DNA of 63,329 nt from CAZUVM01 sp964623885 (GCA_964623885.1 CAZUVM010000043.1:1-63329), one strand, 5' to 3'. Positions 42,660 to 51,776 are shown, counted from the first letter of the stretch. Numbers and translations: made by a program. The notes: generated by a model from the letters alone, not told the origin.

Positions 42660-44423
42660 GCATATCAGGTCATTGCCCGTAAGTACCGGCCCCAAAGGTT
42701 CGCCGACGTCGTGGGCCAGGAGCATGTGACGCAAACGCTGTCGCGCGCAATTGAGCAGAAGCGGATCGCGCATGCCTACTTGTTTTGCGGCCCACGCGGC
42801 ACTGGCAAAACGACCATCGCCCGCATTTTCGCCAAATGCCTCAATTGTACCGACGGGCCTAAAGTTGACTTCTCGGACGATGACCCGCGCTGCCAGGAAA
42901 TCACCGAGGGCCGGTCACTGGATGTCCTCGAAATCGACGGCGCCAGTAATAATGGCGTCGAACAGGTGCGCGAGTTGCGCGAGACTTGCAAGTACGCTCC
43001 GGCCGGTGCGCGATTCAAGATCTACATCATCGACGAAGTGCACATGCTGTCAACGGCGGCTTTCAACGCGTTGCTGAAAACGCTCGAAGAGCCTCCCGAA
43101 CATGTGAAATTCATGTTCGCCACGACCGATCCAGAAAAGGTACTTCCCACCATCCTTTCGCGCTGCCAACGTTTTGATCTGCGGCGCATTCCCGTCGCAT
43201 TGATTGCCAAACACCTGACGCAAATTGGCAAAAAAGAGAAAGTTCAGATTGCTCCTGCTGCCCTCGACGCAATCGCCCGCGGCGCTGAAGGCGCCATGCG
43301 CGACGCTGAATCGGCGCTCGATCAACTCATCAGTTTTTGCGGTGGCAAGATCGAGGAGGCTGATGTGCTCTCCATGTTCGGCCTCGCGGCCCAGAGCCAG
43401 ATTCTCGAACTCTCGCGAGCCGTGCTGGCGGGCGACGTGGAACCGACCCTGCGCCTGCTTAACGACCTTGCCACGAATGGAAAAGACCTCGGCCGGCTGA
43501 TTTCCGATTTGTTAAATCATTTTCGCAACCTGCTGATTTTCCAGGTTTCAAACGGGGACATGGCGATGCTCGAAGTGGCCGAGGCGGAGGGCGCCTCGCT
43601 TAAAGAACAAGCACGTCTGGCCAAGCCGGAGGTTTTGGCGCGGATTTTGGAAGTGCTGGCTGATGCGGAGATGCGGTTGCGCGATGCAGCCTCCAAAAAG
43701 ATTCTTGTCGAGGTAGCGTTGCTAAAGGCGATCGAAGCGCGGAACGCGGTAAGCCTCGATGCTGTCATGAAACAGCTGGAAGAACTGCGCCGAGAGGAGC
43801 GCGGTCGAGCGGTTACTCTGTCTCCGGCTTCGCCAACGCCGCCCCCGTCGCATCCAAGTCCCAAGCCATTTCGGGCTCACGCCGACGCAGCACCTTCCGG
43901 AGCAACGAGTTCGACCGCGGCTGTTCCCGCCGCGCTACGTGAGCATGGGCTTATCGAGCAGCCAGCCACTGATTTGGACGCATTATGGACGATGCTGGTC
44001 GAATCGGCGGGCCGTGTCAGTCCCTTCATTCGCTCATATCTGCTCGAAGCGCACCCTGTTTCGCTGAAGCCAACAGTGCTGACCATCGGTTTTGATCCCG
44101 AGTTTGAAGACCATCTCACGCTGGTCGATAATGCCCGAAATCACACTTTGCTGCAGACCAAATTGACCGAGTTGGGCTACGCCAATATGCAAGTTAAGTT
44201 TGTTAAGGCTGAAGCCCCTAAAGCGATAACCACTGCCACGGCTGCGGCTCCAGCGCTCCCAACCGCTGCGCCAATACCTGTGCCCATCAAAGCTGCCCCC
44301 GCGCCTGCGCCAAAGGAAAAACTCGCCTCCATTCCATTTAATAAAGACGATTTCAAAAACGACCCCTTAATCCAGAAAGCACTCGAGATGTTCAAAGCGC
44401 AGATCGTCGAGGTCCGCGCCTAG
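42657..44423 (+). CDS. dnaX: DNA polymerase III tau/gamma subunit
   Basis: From the ATG at 42657 the protein has 588 residues. The clamp-loader ATPase has Walker A CGPRGTGKT near residue 43, IIDEVHMLSTAAFNALLKTLEEPPEHV (DExH and sensor), and SRCQRFD (SRC motif near 166). The zinc module is reduced: after CLNCTDG only one more cysteine (DPRC) is present, instead of the usual four-Cys set. The C-terminal part has a Pro/Ala-rich linker (360-410 and 520-550) and the tau end. No slippage site for gamma was searched exhaustively. It has no Shine-Dalgarno, and its start lies inside an inverted repeat. Confidence 0.93.
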   Translation: MAYQVIARKYRPQRFADVVGQEHVTQTLSRAIEQKRIAHAYLFCGPRGTGKTTIARIFAKCLNCTDGPKVDFSDDDPRCQEITEGRSLDVLEIDGASNNGVEQVRELRETCKYAPAGARFKIYIIDEVHMLSTAAFNALLKTLEEPPEHVKFMFATTDPEKVLPTILSRCQRFDLRRIPVALIAKHLTQIGKKEKVQIAPAALDAIARGAEGAMRDAESALDQLISFCGGKIEEADVLSMFGLAAQSQILELSRAVLAGDVEPTLRLLNDLATNGKDLGRLISDLLNHFRNLLIFQVSNGDMAMLEVAEAEGASLKEQARLAKPEVLARILEVLADAEMRLRDAASKKILVEVALLKAIEARNAVSLDAVMKQLEELRREERGRAVTLSPASPTPPPSHPSPKPFRAHADAAPSGATSSTAAVPAALREHGLIEQPATDLDALWTMLVESAGRVSPFIRSYLLEAHPVSLKPTVLTIGFDPEFEDHLTLVDNARNHTLLQTKLTELGYANMQVKFVKAEAPKAITTATAAAPALPTAAPIPVPIKAAPAPAPKEKLASIPFNKDDFKNDPLIQKALEMFKAQIVEVRA

Positions 44424-44458
44424 TCGATAACACGGGTTCTTTCGAATCGAAGCAAGCT

Positions 44459-44770
44459 ATGTCGAGCATAGGTAAACTGATGAAGCAAGCTGCGCGCATG
44501 CAGCAACAGATGACGCAAATCCAAAATGACCTGGCCAATCGCACGGTCGAAGCCACGAGTGGCGGCGGCGCCGTTAAAGTGGTTGCCAAATGCGATGGCT
44601 CTCTGGCGTCGATCAAAATCGATCCCCAAGCCGTGAACCCCGCGGATGCTCAACTCCTCGAAGACATGATTCTGACAGCCGCAAACCAGGCCCTTGGCCA
44701 GGCCAAGGAAATCTCGACTGCGGAGATGGGCAAAGTAACGGCCGGGTTTAACCTGCCTGGCCTGACCTAA
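44459..44770 (+). CDS. ybaB: Nucleoid-associated protein, YbaB/EbfC family
   Basis: A 103-residue protein with the YbaB helix-strand-helix: IGKLMKQAARMQQQMTQIQNDL, the ATSGGGAVKVVAKCDGSL strand pair, and ILTAANQALGQAKEIST. It is 35 nt behind dnaX and 87 nt ahead of recR, the classical dnaX-ybaB-recR order. It dimerises and binds DNA with weak sequence preference; a role in nucleoid organisation or replication restart is accepted but not precise. Confidence 0.95.
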   Translation: MSSIGKLMKQAARMQQQMTQIQNDLANRTVEATSGGGAVKVVAKCDGSLASIKIDPQAVNPADAQLLEDMILTAANQALGQAKEISTAEMGKVTAGFNLPGLT

Positions 44771-44869
44771 CTTTGACTCGGCTATTTGGTCACATACTTA
44801 AATGGTTCCGGCCGGGTCTGCTTTCATCGGCCGCCGGATTCAATCCCGTGACGATTCTTGGGCTTTTTC

Positions 44870-45469
44870 ATGGCGGCACTGCCTGAGCCAATCACCTCAC
44901 TTATTGCGGCGTTGAGCCAACTGCCGGGCATCGGCCCGCGCTCCGCCGAGCGCATTGCTTTGCATCTGGTGCAGGCTGAAGTGGGAAACTCCCGGCAACT
45001 AGCGCAAGCTTTGCTCAATGCGCGCGAGCGCGTCAGGCTCTGCGAGATATGCGGCGCCTTGACCGAAAAATCGCCATGCGATTTCTGCTCCGATCCACGA
45101 CGCGACACCTCTCTGGTTTGCCTGGTCGAGCGCCCAACCGATATCCTGAGCGTTGAAAAATCCGGCACCTATCGCGGCAAATACCACGTATTGGGCGGCA
45201 AAATCTCTCCCACGAATGGCGTCGAGCCGGAAGATTTACGAATCACGGAATTAGAACAGCGCCTCGACCGTGAATCCTTTAAAGAAATCATCATCGCGCT
45301 ATCCACCGACGTTGAAGGGGACGCCACCAGTTATTACCTGGCGAAACGGCTTGCCCGCAATAATTTAAAAATCACACGCCTTGCTCATGGGTTACCGGCG
45401 GGTACCGGGCTTGAATTTGCGGACGAAATCACCTTGGGCCACGCCCTGGCGGGCAGGAAGGAATTGTGA
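44870..45469 (+). CDS. recR: Recombination mediator protein RecR
   Basis: A 199-residue RecR, part of the RecFOR pathway that loads RecA on gapped DNA. From the ATG at 44870: the HhH region LSQLPGIGPRSAERIALHL, the zinc finger CEICGALTEKSPCDFCSD (four Cys), the Toprim core VCLVERPTDILSVEKSG, YRGKYHVLGGKISPTNGVEP, and the Walker-B-like ALSTDVEGDATSYYLA. Complete. It is third in the dnaX-ybaB-recR set, with 99 nt to ybaB. A TTG 12 nt upstream is less likely. Confidence 0.96.
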   Translation: MAALPEPITSLIAALSQLPGIGPRSAERIALHLVQAEVGNSRQLAQALLNARERVRLCEICGALTEKSPCDFCSDPRRDTSLVCLVERPTDILSVEKSGTYRGKYHVLGGKISPTNGVEPEDLRITELEQRLDRESFKEIIIALSTDVEGDATSYYLAKRLARNNLKITRLAHGLPAGTGLEFADEITLGHALAGRKEL

Positions 45470-45500
45470 GCCTCCGCCACGGCCCCATTCTCTACTGCAA

Positions 45501-46112
45501 ATGATTCAAGCGATCGTTTTTGATCTCGGCAAGGTGCTCGTGGACTTCGATTACGGGATCGCTGCGAGAAAAATTGCGGCACGTGGCACTTTGCCCGACC
45601 GTGAACTCGGCCATTTCCTGGCTCATTCTCCCCTGCTCTACCGGTATGAAACGGGATTGCTGACGGACGAGCAGTTTTACCGCGAGCTGTGCGAAGCCAG
45701 CGGGTTTTGCGGCAATCTCGAAGAATTCTCGAACTGTTTCGCAGACATTTTCGTGCCGATTGAACCCATGGTCGACCTACAGGCGGCGTTGCGCAAACGC
45801 GGATTGCCGACATACATTTTCTCGAACACGAACGGGCTGGCGGTTTCACACATCCGCCGCAGTTTCCGGTTTTTCGAGAATTTCGACGGCTACATCCTCT
45901 CGTACGAACACGGAGCCATGAAACCCGATCCCAAGCTCTACGAGGTTGTCGAACGGCACACCGGCCGGCGCGGAGGCGAAATCCTCTACCTGGACGACCG
46001 TCCTGAGAATATCGAGACGGGCGCTGCCCGCGGATGGCAAGTCATCTTGCAGGAGTCATCCGATAAAACGCGAACAGCAATCCAGAGGCTGGGATTATTG
46101 AATCACTCCTAA
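45501..46112 (+). CDS. HAD-superfamily phosphatase, IA subfamily
   Basis: From the ATG at 45501 (MIQAIVFDLGKVLVDFDY) the protein has 203 residues. HAD motif I is FDLGKVL (nucleophile Asp near residue 8; the second Asp is replaced by Gly as in several IA variants); motif II is FSNTNG; motif III Lys is MKPDPKLY; motif IV is YLDDRPENIE. The alpha cap follows motif I. Substrate is not evident; such proteins include pyrophosphatases and sugar phosphatases. It is immediately downstream of recR and ends in a 4-nt tail-to-tail overlap with the next gene. Confidence 0.88.
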   Translation: MIQAIVFDLGKVLVDFDYGIAARKIAARGTLPDRELGHFLAHSPLLYRYETGLLTDEQFYRELCEASGFCGNLEEFSNCFADIFVPIEPMVDLQAALRKRGLPTYIFSNTNGLAVSHIRRSFRFFENFDGYILSYEHGAMKPDPKLYEVVERHTGRRGGEILYLDDRPENIETGAARGWQVILQESSDKTRTAIQRLGLLNHS

Positions 46113-46828
46113 GCTTTCTTTTCCTGCAGCAGCGAATCCAGCAAAGGGATTGTATCGCCCAAGGAGAACAGACGCTCGGCAATGTCGTTCAAAGCCAGGC
46201 GCGTTGCGGCGAATCGCTCAGAAAGCGTAGTGAGGATTGGCACTAATTCATAGCGTTGTGCCAGCCGATGATCGCTGGCGACTCGATACTGCATTCGGCC
46301 CAAGCCTTCGTAGTATTTCAAATCCGGAAAACCGCGAGCTTCAGCGCGGAATCGAATGCGCTCCGGAAAAACACCCGAAAGGAACAGTGCGTAGTTGCCA
46401 ATGTAAACGCGGATGAAAAAGCTGGTCCGATCATCAGCCGTCTTCAGAGCGGCCAGCATTTCAAAGAAATATTCAAGCGGGCTGGCCTGGCCGGGCAGTA
46501 CACACCGACCGCGTTCGGAAAGCGCAAATTCAGAAAGCACTTCAGCTACATAATCCGCCACGGCCCGGTCTTGAATGTCGGATCGCCGGAATACTTGCCG
46601 CACCAGAATGTAGAAGTAGAAACGCGTGGTAACGCGCAGGCAGCCTCGACGTTCCAGCAGCGCGTGAAACAAGGCATCATCATCCAGGATCAGATCGCGC
46701 GACTCCTCGTCTGCCAGCAGTTGGATCAGGCACTCTGCTGTTCCGATTTTGCCACCGAGTACGGAAAGAATAAACTCGATATCTTCCGCAGCAAACTGCG
46801 CTCGACAGTTCGGTTGAATCATCTTCAT
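46109..46828 (-). CDS. Conserved-looking protein of unknown function
   Basis: From the ATG at 46828 (MKMIQPNCRAQFAAEDIEFI) the protein has 239 residues and a good AGGATAAG ribosome site. It is all-helical in appearance: LLADEESRDLILDDDALFHALLERRG, RFYFYILVRQVFRRSDI, LSEFALSERGRC, LEYFFEMLAAL, FFIRVYIGNYALFLSGVFPERI and RRRYEL-like helices. No catalytic motif or membrane segment is seen. It does not belong to a family I recognise. It overlaps the HAD gene tail-to-tail by 4 nt and diverges from the rhomboid gene. Confidence 0.7.
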   Translation of the reverse strand: MKMIQPNCRAQFAAEDIEFILSVLGGKIGTAECLIQLLADEESRDLILDDDALFHALLERRGCLRVTTRFYFYILVRQVFRRSDIQDRAVADYVAEVLSEFALSERGRCVLPGQASPLEYFFEMLAALKTADDRTSFFIRVYIGNYALFLSGVFPERIRFRAEARGFPDLKYYEGLGRMQYRVASDHRLAQRYELVPILTTLSERFAATRLALNDIAERLFSLGDTIPLLDSLLQEKKA

Positions 46829-47025
46829 CGTCTTATCCTGCAATAACTTTGACGAATTCGCCTGATTGCGCCTGCATCCCGAGGGCGCTGCCCGCCCTTC
46901 GTCGATTTTCTAATACTCAAGATAAAGCAATATGTGTTCCAAGAAAAGTCCTTTACTCACCCCGGATCTGCCCGTTATTCGCCCCGCTCAGCGACATGCT
47001 TGACAGCTTGGCTCCTCGAGCTCAC

Positions 47026-47907
47026 ATGAGGACCATGGATTCGGTCCCGATTCGGATTGAAGCTCGTTCGCGACGCCAGGCGATGGAATGGAGCCTGGTC
47101 CTCGCAAGCCAAGGCCTGGAACCGGTAATCGAACAAGCTATCGACGGCTCCGGTTGGGGCTTAATCATCAATGAAGCGGATTACTCGAGGGCCCAGGAAG
47201 CGATTCGGCTGTATGAACTGGAGAACCGCCACTGGCCCTGGCAACAGCCCGTATTTCAGCCGGGGCTATTGTTCGACTGGGCCAGCCTGGGTTGGGCGCT
47301 GCTCGTGGTTGTCTTTTATTGGCTGGCAGAGGTGCGCATTGACTTGACCGGCGCCGGTGCCATGGACCGCACCGCTGTAAGCCACGGCCAATGGTGGCGT
47401 TTGTTTACTGCCCTCTGGCTTCATGCGGACATAGCCCATTTAGCCGGCAATACAGGGATGGGGATTATCTTGCTCGGGTTAACGATGGGCCGCTTCGGCA
47501 GCGCCATCGGATTATTCGCATCGCTTCTCGCTGGAGCGGGCGGGAATCTTGCGGCGTGGCTGCTGGCGTCCGGCCCTCACCAGAGTTTGGGCGCTTCCGG
47601 CGTGATCATGGGCGCGCTGGGATTACTGGCCGTTCAGTCAGTACCGCTGTGGCGCCTCAATCCAGCTGCCAGGAAATTCATTGTGAGCGGGTTTTTGGGA
47701 GGCGTTTTCCTCTTCCTGTTTCTCGGCACCAGCCCGGGAACCGACGTCCTGGCGCATGCCGGCGGCTTCCTCAGTGGAATCATATTGGGAAGCGCACTAA
47801 CGATGGTACCGCGGCGGTCGCCCCAACGCTTGCTTAATTTGTTTAGTGCGCTCGGTTTCGGTTTGCTCGTGCTATGGCCCTGGTGGCTGGCCATAAGGAA
47901 CGGTTGA
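47026..47907 (+). CDS. Rhomboid intramembrane serine protease with N-terminal ligand-like domain
   Basis: Starting at the ATG at 47026 (alternatives 46996 and 47035) gives 293 residues. Residues about 8-65 form a compact soluble domain (IRIEARSRRQAMEWSLVLASQGLEPVIEQ) resembling small prodomain-like modules. The rhomboid core follows with six to seven helices. Active-site Ser is in LGASGVIMG near residue 191. The catalytic His is in VLAHAGGFLSGIILG. HADIAHLAGNTGMG provides the conserved His-Asn region. It should cleave membrane helices at their outer edge. It overlaps the next ORF only in its long version. Confidence 0.88.
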   Translation: MRTMDSVPIRIEARSRRQAMEWSLVLASQGLEPVIEQAIDGSGWGLIINEADYSRAQEAIRLYELENRHWPWQQPVFQPGLLFDWASLGWALLVVVFYWLAEVRIDLTGAGAMDRTAVSHGQWWRLFTALWLHADIAHLAGNTGMGIILLGLTMGRFGSAIGLFASLLAGAGGNLAAWLLASGPHQSLGASGVIMGALGLLAVQSVPLWRLNPAARKFIVSGFLGGVFLFLFLGTSPGTDVLAHAGGFLSGIILGSALTMVPRRSPQRLLNLFSALGFGLLVLWPWWLAIRNG

Positions 47908-47963
47908 TTGAACACATTTCACATCGCTTTTACCGCGTTAAGCAATCATCCTTCCGCAGTCGG

Positions 47964-49124
47964 ATGAATCTGTTTTCGCGTCGCAATTTGACTCGAGTTC
48001 GAAATAGCTACGGCTTCATTGCCCGGACCAGCCTGGCGGTCTTTGCTTTTGTTTGCACCAACAGCGTCGCCGCACCGTTGGACGCGCGCGGAGGCCAGTT
48101 TATCGGATTAAAGAGCTTTTCCGGGTTTGAACAGGCCCGAGGTTCGCGGTCCGGAGAACTCATCCTCACCTCCCCTGTCATTGCTGCGCAGATAAACTGG
48201 GATCAATTGATCGCGTCCTGGAATGCGGACACACCGCCCGGGATCTACTTAAAAGTTGAAGCGCGCGCGCTGTATCTCGATCATGCAACGAAGTATTTCA
48301 ACTTGGGACTGTGGTCGTCGGACCCCGAGCGCTTTCCGAGAGAGAGCGTGCCAGGACAGCGGGATGACGATGGCGACGTGTCCACGGATACATTGATTCT
48401 AAGGCACCCGACCGACCGCTTGCAGATGCGCCTCACTCTTGGTGGAGATGACCTGGAAAAGCCTCGGCTCAAATTCCTCGGTCTCTCGCTGACGGATACA
48501 AAAGCGAAGCTCTCAGCACTTCCACCCAACCGAGCCGCATGGGGCAGGCTCATTCCGGTGCCCGAGCGCAGCCAGATGGCCTATCCCAATGGGAAGGTCC
48601 TTTGCAGCCCAACAACCGTTTCGATGTTGATGACATATTGGTCGCAACAGCTTCACCGGCCCGAGCTGGACAAGGACGTGCCTGAAATCGTGTCCGCCGT
48701 TTACGATGCTAAATGGAAAGGAGCCGGCAATTGGCCGTTCAACACAGCCTACGCCGGCTCTTATCGTGGCCTGCGCGCCTATGTCACGCGCATGAGTGAC
48801 ATTAGTGAGCTGGAAAACTGGATTGCTGCCGGCATACCCGCTGGCCTCTCGCTCTGCTACGACCGCTTGCGCGGCAAAGGCCCAGGGCCGAACGGTCATC
48901 TCGTGGTATGCGTCGGCTTCACCGAGGAAGGCGACCCAATCATCAATGATCCCGGGACATCGCAGAACGTGCGCAAGGTCTTCCTGCGGAAGGACCTCAT
49001 TTATGCCTGGTCGTATTCGCGGAACGCCGCCTACTTAATCTACCCCGAGGATTCAGAGATTCCCACGGATCGCTTCGGCCATTGGGACTCATGGACAGCT
49101 CGACAGCGCATTCGGTTTGAGTAG
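47964..49124 (+). CDS. Exported C39-like cysteine peptidase
   Basis: From the ATG at 47964 (MNLFSRRNLTRVRNSYG) the protein has 386 residues; the long ORF from 47874 overlaps the rhomboid end. A signal peptide ends near TNSVAA (about residue 37). Residues about 60-190 are a beta-rich N-terminal domain (LYLDHATKYFNLGLW). Residues about 195-375 match the Peptidase_C39_2 fold: catalytic Cys in GKVLCSPTTVSM near 213, and His/Asp in GPNGHLVVCVGFTEEGDPIINDP near 311-325. It could process an exported peptide, but no ABC exporter is adjacent. Confidence 0.82.
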   Translation: MNLFSRRNLTRVRNSYGFIARTSLAVFAFVCTNSVAAPLDARGGQFIGLKSFSGFEQARGSRSGELILTSPVIAAQINWDQLIASWNADTPPGIYLKVEARALYLDHATKYFNLGLWSSDPERFPRESVPGQRDDDGDVSTDTLILRHPTDRLQMRLTLGGDDLEKPRLKFLGLSLTDTKAKLSALPPNRAAWGRLIPVPERSQMAYPNGKVLCSPTTVSMLMTYWSQQLHRPELDKDVPEIVSAVYDAKWKGAGNWPFNTAYAGSYRGLRAYVTRMSDISELENWIAAGIPAGLSLCYDRLRGKGPGPNGHLVVCVGFTEEGDPIINDPGTSQNVRKVFLRKDLIYAWSYSRNAAYLIYPEDSEIPTDRFGHWDSWTARQRIRFE

Positions 49125-49185
49125 TGCCCAACCAGTTCCGTTTCCGCTCTTGCAAAGCACCTTAACCTGTTTCAATCTGCCGCCC

Positions 49186-49692
49186 ATGCAATCACACGAG
49201 CTGCTGCGGGAAATATTCCAGAAGTGCAGCCCCAAACAGGTCGCTTCGGAGCTGGGTCTATCGCTCTCGATGATCTACAAGTGGGCGGAACCGCCTGACC
49301 CCTCCGCCGGCAGTGGCAGCACCAATCCGCTCGACCGGATTGATGCGCTCCTGAATTGTTCCAAGGACCCTCGTCTCGTGCAGTGGATTTGCCAACGCGC
49401 CGGCGGCTTTTTCATTCTCAACCCCAAAATAAACAAGCCGCATCCTTCCTATTTGATCCCGGCCACAAACGAAATCGTTCAAGAGTTTGCCGATTTATTG
49501 GCGGTCATTGCCACCGCCGCTGCCGATAACCAGATCACCCGCGAAGAATCCCGCCAAATCCGTGCGCGCTGGGAGGAACTCAAGTCGGTTACTGAAGGTT
49601 TTGTAGCCTGCTGCGAAGAGGGGAATTTCCTGCCTCTCAAGGAGAAGAGCCCGGCCCCCGGCGGTTCTCCCTTCTCGAAGCGTGAACCCTAA
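49186..49692 (+). CDS. Small helix-turn-helix protein
   Basis: From the ATG at 49186 (MQSHELLREIFQKCSPKQVA) the protein has 168 residues. Residues about 12-35 (CSPKQVASELGLSLSMIYKWAEP) form a HTH of the kind found in phage CII-like and CP76-type regulators, followed by LDRIDALLNCSKDPRLVQWICQRAGG. The C-terminal half (EIVQEFADLLAVIATAAADNQITREESRQI) is helical. DNA binding is inferred; target unknown. No phage gene is adjacent, so a domesticated regulator is more likely than a prophage. Confidence 0.7.
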   Translation: MQSHELLREIFQKCSPKQVASELGLSLSMIYKWAEPPDPSAGSGSTNPLDRIDALLNCSKDPRLVQWICQRAGGFFILNPKINKPHPSYLIPATNEIVQEFADLLAVIATAAADNQITREESRQIRARWEELKSVTEGFVACCEEGNFLPLKEKSPAPGGSPFSKREP

Positions 49693-49695
49693 GAC

Positions 49696-50601
49696 CTAGT
49701 CCATCGCCTCCGTGCTGATGTTCACCGCCAAGGTGGAACTCTCGCCAGGCGGCAGGCTGATTTGATTCGCCGCCACGTTACCGGATTCGACACAAACCAT
49801 CCGCTGATACTCATCATTGCCAAAGTCGGGCATCTGCTGCGATTTGCTGATCCACGGATTCCAAACCACTGTGGAGAGCGAACCCTCTTTTTCGATGCGA
49901 ATCCGACGGTGAAATGACGGATCCTGGATCGTCACGGGAGCAGTGGTATTGAGGTAGACGCGATCGACTTCCGAGGCGAAGCGAATAGCCGCCGCCGTAT
50001 CAGTCTTCTGCGCGAAGTTGGCGGCTTTGTCCACGTACTTCACTCCTTTCAACCCGGCAACGGTTACTTGGGAAACATCCCCCACTTCGAAATAAGTGTG
50101 GAGGCAGTTCTCAAAGGTAAAAGCTTCGTCGCGGGATTCGTTGGTAATAGTGAGCTTCAACCTCAGGCCCTGATCGACTGTGATCACGTAATCGGCGCTG
50201 AAAGGGGGCAGCGTAGCGGCCTCGGGGCAGCTCGGCAGGCGAAAGCGCACGCTGACACTTCCGTCGGGTGCCGGCGAAAACTCCTTCAACTCCCAATCCT
50301 TGACGCGAGCGAAGCCGTGCTGTCCCAAGCCTTCTCGCGGACCGAACCAGGGAAAAATCACCGGGATACCACCGCGGATAGGTTGCTCAGGAGCAAAACG
50401 ACTGCACTGGCTCATGAAGAGCAGCGGCGGTTCGTCCTCTTTTTGGAATCGAGTGACGTGCGCGCCATGCAGGTAGACTTCGGCGGTGCTCCAGGCGGTG
50501 CTGACTTCGAGCATCGGCAGCTCACCCTGTGCATCAAGGAACAAGACCCGGCCGGGAGCTGGCGTAGCAGCAGGATTGGGTTCAAGTTTGTTGGTTGCCA
50601 T
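49696..50601 (-). CDS. D-hexose-6-phosphate mutarotase (aldose 1-epimerase family)
   Basis: From the ATG at 50601 (MATNKLEPNPAATPAPG) the protein has 301 residues. Family marks are GAHVTRFQ, IRGGIPVIFPWFGPR, GLGQHGFARVKDWEL with His, FTFENCLHTYFEVGDVSQV with the catalytic HTYF, and WNPWISKSQQMPDFGNDEYQRMVCVESGN with the catalytic Glu. This is the YeaD-type hexose-6-phosphate mutarotase rather than a free-sugar epimerase. It diverges from the xylose isomerase-like gene with a 130-nt shared promoter region. Confidence 0.9.
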   Translation of the reverse strand: MATNKLEPNPAATPAPGRVLFLDAQGELPMLEVSTAWSTAEVYLHGAHVTRFQKEDEPPLLFMSQCSRFAPEQPIRGGIPVIFPWFGPREGLGQHGFARVKDWELKEFSPAPDGSVSVRFRLPSCPEAATLPPFSADYVITVDQGLRLKLTITNESRDEAFTFENCLHTYFEVGDVSQVTVAGLKGVKYVDKAANFAQKTDTAAAIRFASEVDRVYLNTTAPVTIQDPSFHRRIRIEKEGSLSTVVWNPWISKSQQMPDFGNDEYQRMVCVESGNVAANQISLPPGESSTLAVNISTEAMD

Positions 50602-50731
50602 AACTCGCGTTGCCTTCCGTTTCTTGGCAGATAATCGCCTGCCATTGGCCGCAGGATACCAATGCGAGTATGTTCTAGTCAATTTTTTTGAGTGTCAATT
50701 CGCGCGACCTCGCTATAAGGTCGGATCCATT

Positions 50732-51769
50732 ATGGCAAAAAACCAATATCGCTTTTGTTTCGGCCCTTGGAATATCAGCGAAGGCCAAGACCCCTACGGA
50801 CCCACCACCCGCCCCGCCCAGAGCCTCGATTGGAAGCTCGAACAACTCAAAAAGCTCGGGTTCGACGCGATGATGTTCCACGATGATGATGCCGTTCCCG
50901 ACATTGACGGAAAATCCGCAAAGCAGCTAAGCCAGGAAGCCAAAGCGCTCAAAAAACGGCTCGATGCTGCGGGAGTTGCCGCCGAGATGGTTGCACCGCG
51001 GCTCTGGTTTAGTCCCATGACCATAGATGGGGCCTACACCAGCAACGATCCGAAATGCCGCCAGTATGCGATCGAACGTTCGCTGCGCTGCATCGATATC
51101 GCCAACGATTTGGAAACCGACCTCATCGTGCTTTGGCTCGCGCGTGAAGGAACTTACCTGCGCGAATCAAAGAATGGCCGCCGCAGCTTCGAGCTTTTGG
51201 TGGAGGCCCTGGACAAAATGCTGGCCCACGATAAGAAGATCCGCCTGGCCATCGAACCTAAGCCCAATGAACCGATGGATCAAGCCTACCTTCCGACAAT
51301 TGGCCACGCGCTGGCCATCGCCCAATTAACACGCGACCCCAAACGCGTCGGTTGCCTGATTGAATCCGCCCATGCCTTGCTCGCCGGTCTCGACCCAGCG
51401 GATGAGATCGATTTCGCCATGATGTTCAACAAGCTCTGGTCGCTTCACCTCAATGACCAGAATGGCTTGAAGTTCGATCAGGATAAACCGTTCGGCAGCT
51501 CCAATCTTCGTGTTGCTTTCAATCAGGTCCGAGCGCTCGAACGCAATGGCTATGGCAAGCAAGGCGAATTCGTCTGCTTCGACGTTCATCCCTTCCGCCC
51601 CAGCAAAGTCGAGCACTGGCTCGCTCATCTGGACAACAGCCGGCGCACATTCCTTCGCCTGCTGGAAAAGGTCCGCAGTTTCGACGAGAAAAAGGCCCAG
51701 GCTTTGGTTGTCGACCGTGATTACGCCGCTCTGGATCAAATGGTCCTGGAACACTTGATGGGATCCTGA
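50732..51769 (+). CDS. xylA: Xylose isomerase-like sugar isomerase
   Basis: From the ATG at 50732 (MAKNQYRFCFGPWNIS) the protein has 345 residues, similar to the class I xylose isomerase of Streptomyces throughout. Active-site features: MFHDDDAVP with the catalytic His/Asp, IEPKPNEP with the metal Glu and Lys, LIESAHALLAGL with Glu and His, FDQDKPFG with two metal Asp, and FDVHPFRP. By hand alignment the position of metal ligand Asp245 is His (WSLHLND versus HIDLNG). This could alter metal use or activity. The upstream ORF extension is antisense-derived and rejected. Confidence 0.82.
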   Translation: MAKNQYRFCFGPWNISEGQDPYGPTTRPAQSLDWKLEQLKKLGFDAMMFHDDDAVPDIDGKSAKQLSQEAKALKKRLDAAGVAAEMVAPRLWFSPMTIDGAYTSNDPKCRQYAIERSLRCIDIANDLETDLIVLWLAREGTYLRESKNGRRSFELLVEALDKMLAHDKKIRLAIEPKPNEPMDQAYLPTIGHALAIAQLTRDPKRVGCLIESAHALLAGLDPADEIDFAMMFNKLWSLHLNDQNGLKFDQDKPFGSSNLRVAFNQVRALERNGYGKQGEFVCFDVHPFRPSKVEHWLAHLDNSRRTFLRLLEKVRSFDEKKAQALVVDRDYAALDQMVLEHLMGS

Positions 51770-51776
51770 CCCAACT

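Noticed and set aside
50486..50731. Extended start of the xylose isomerase-like gene
   Set aside because: The extra 82 residues come from the reverse strand of the mutarotase gene and do not resemble the family; the ATG at 50732 gives the normal N-terminus.
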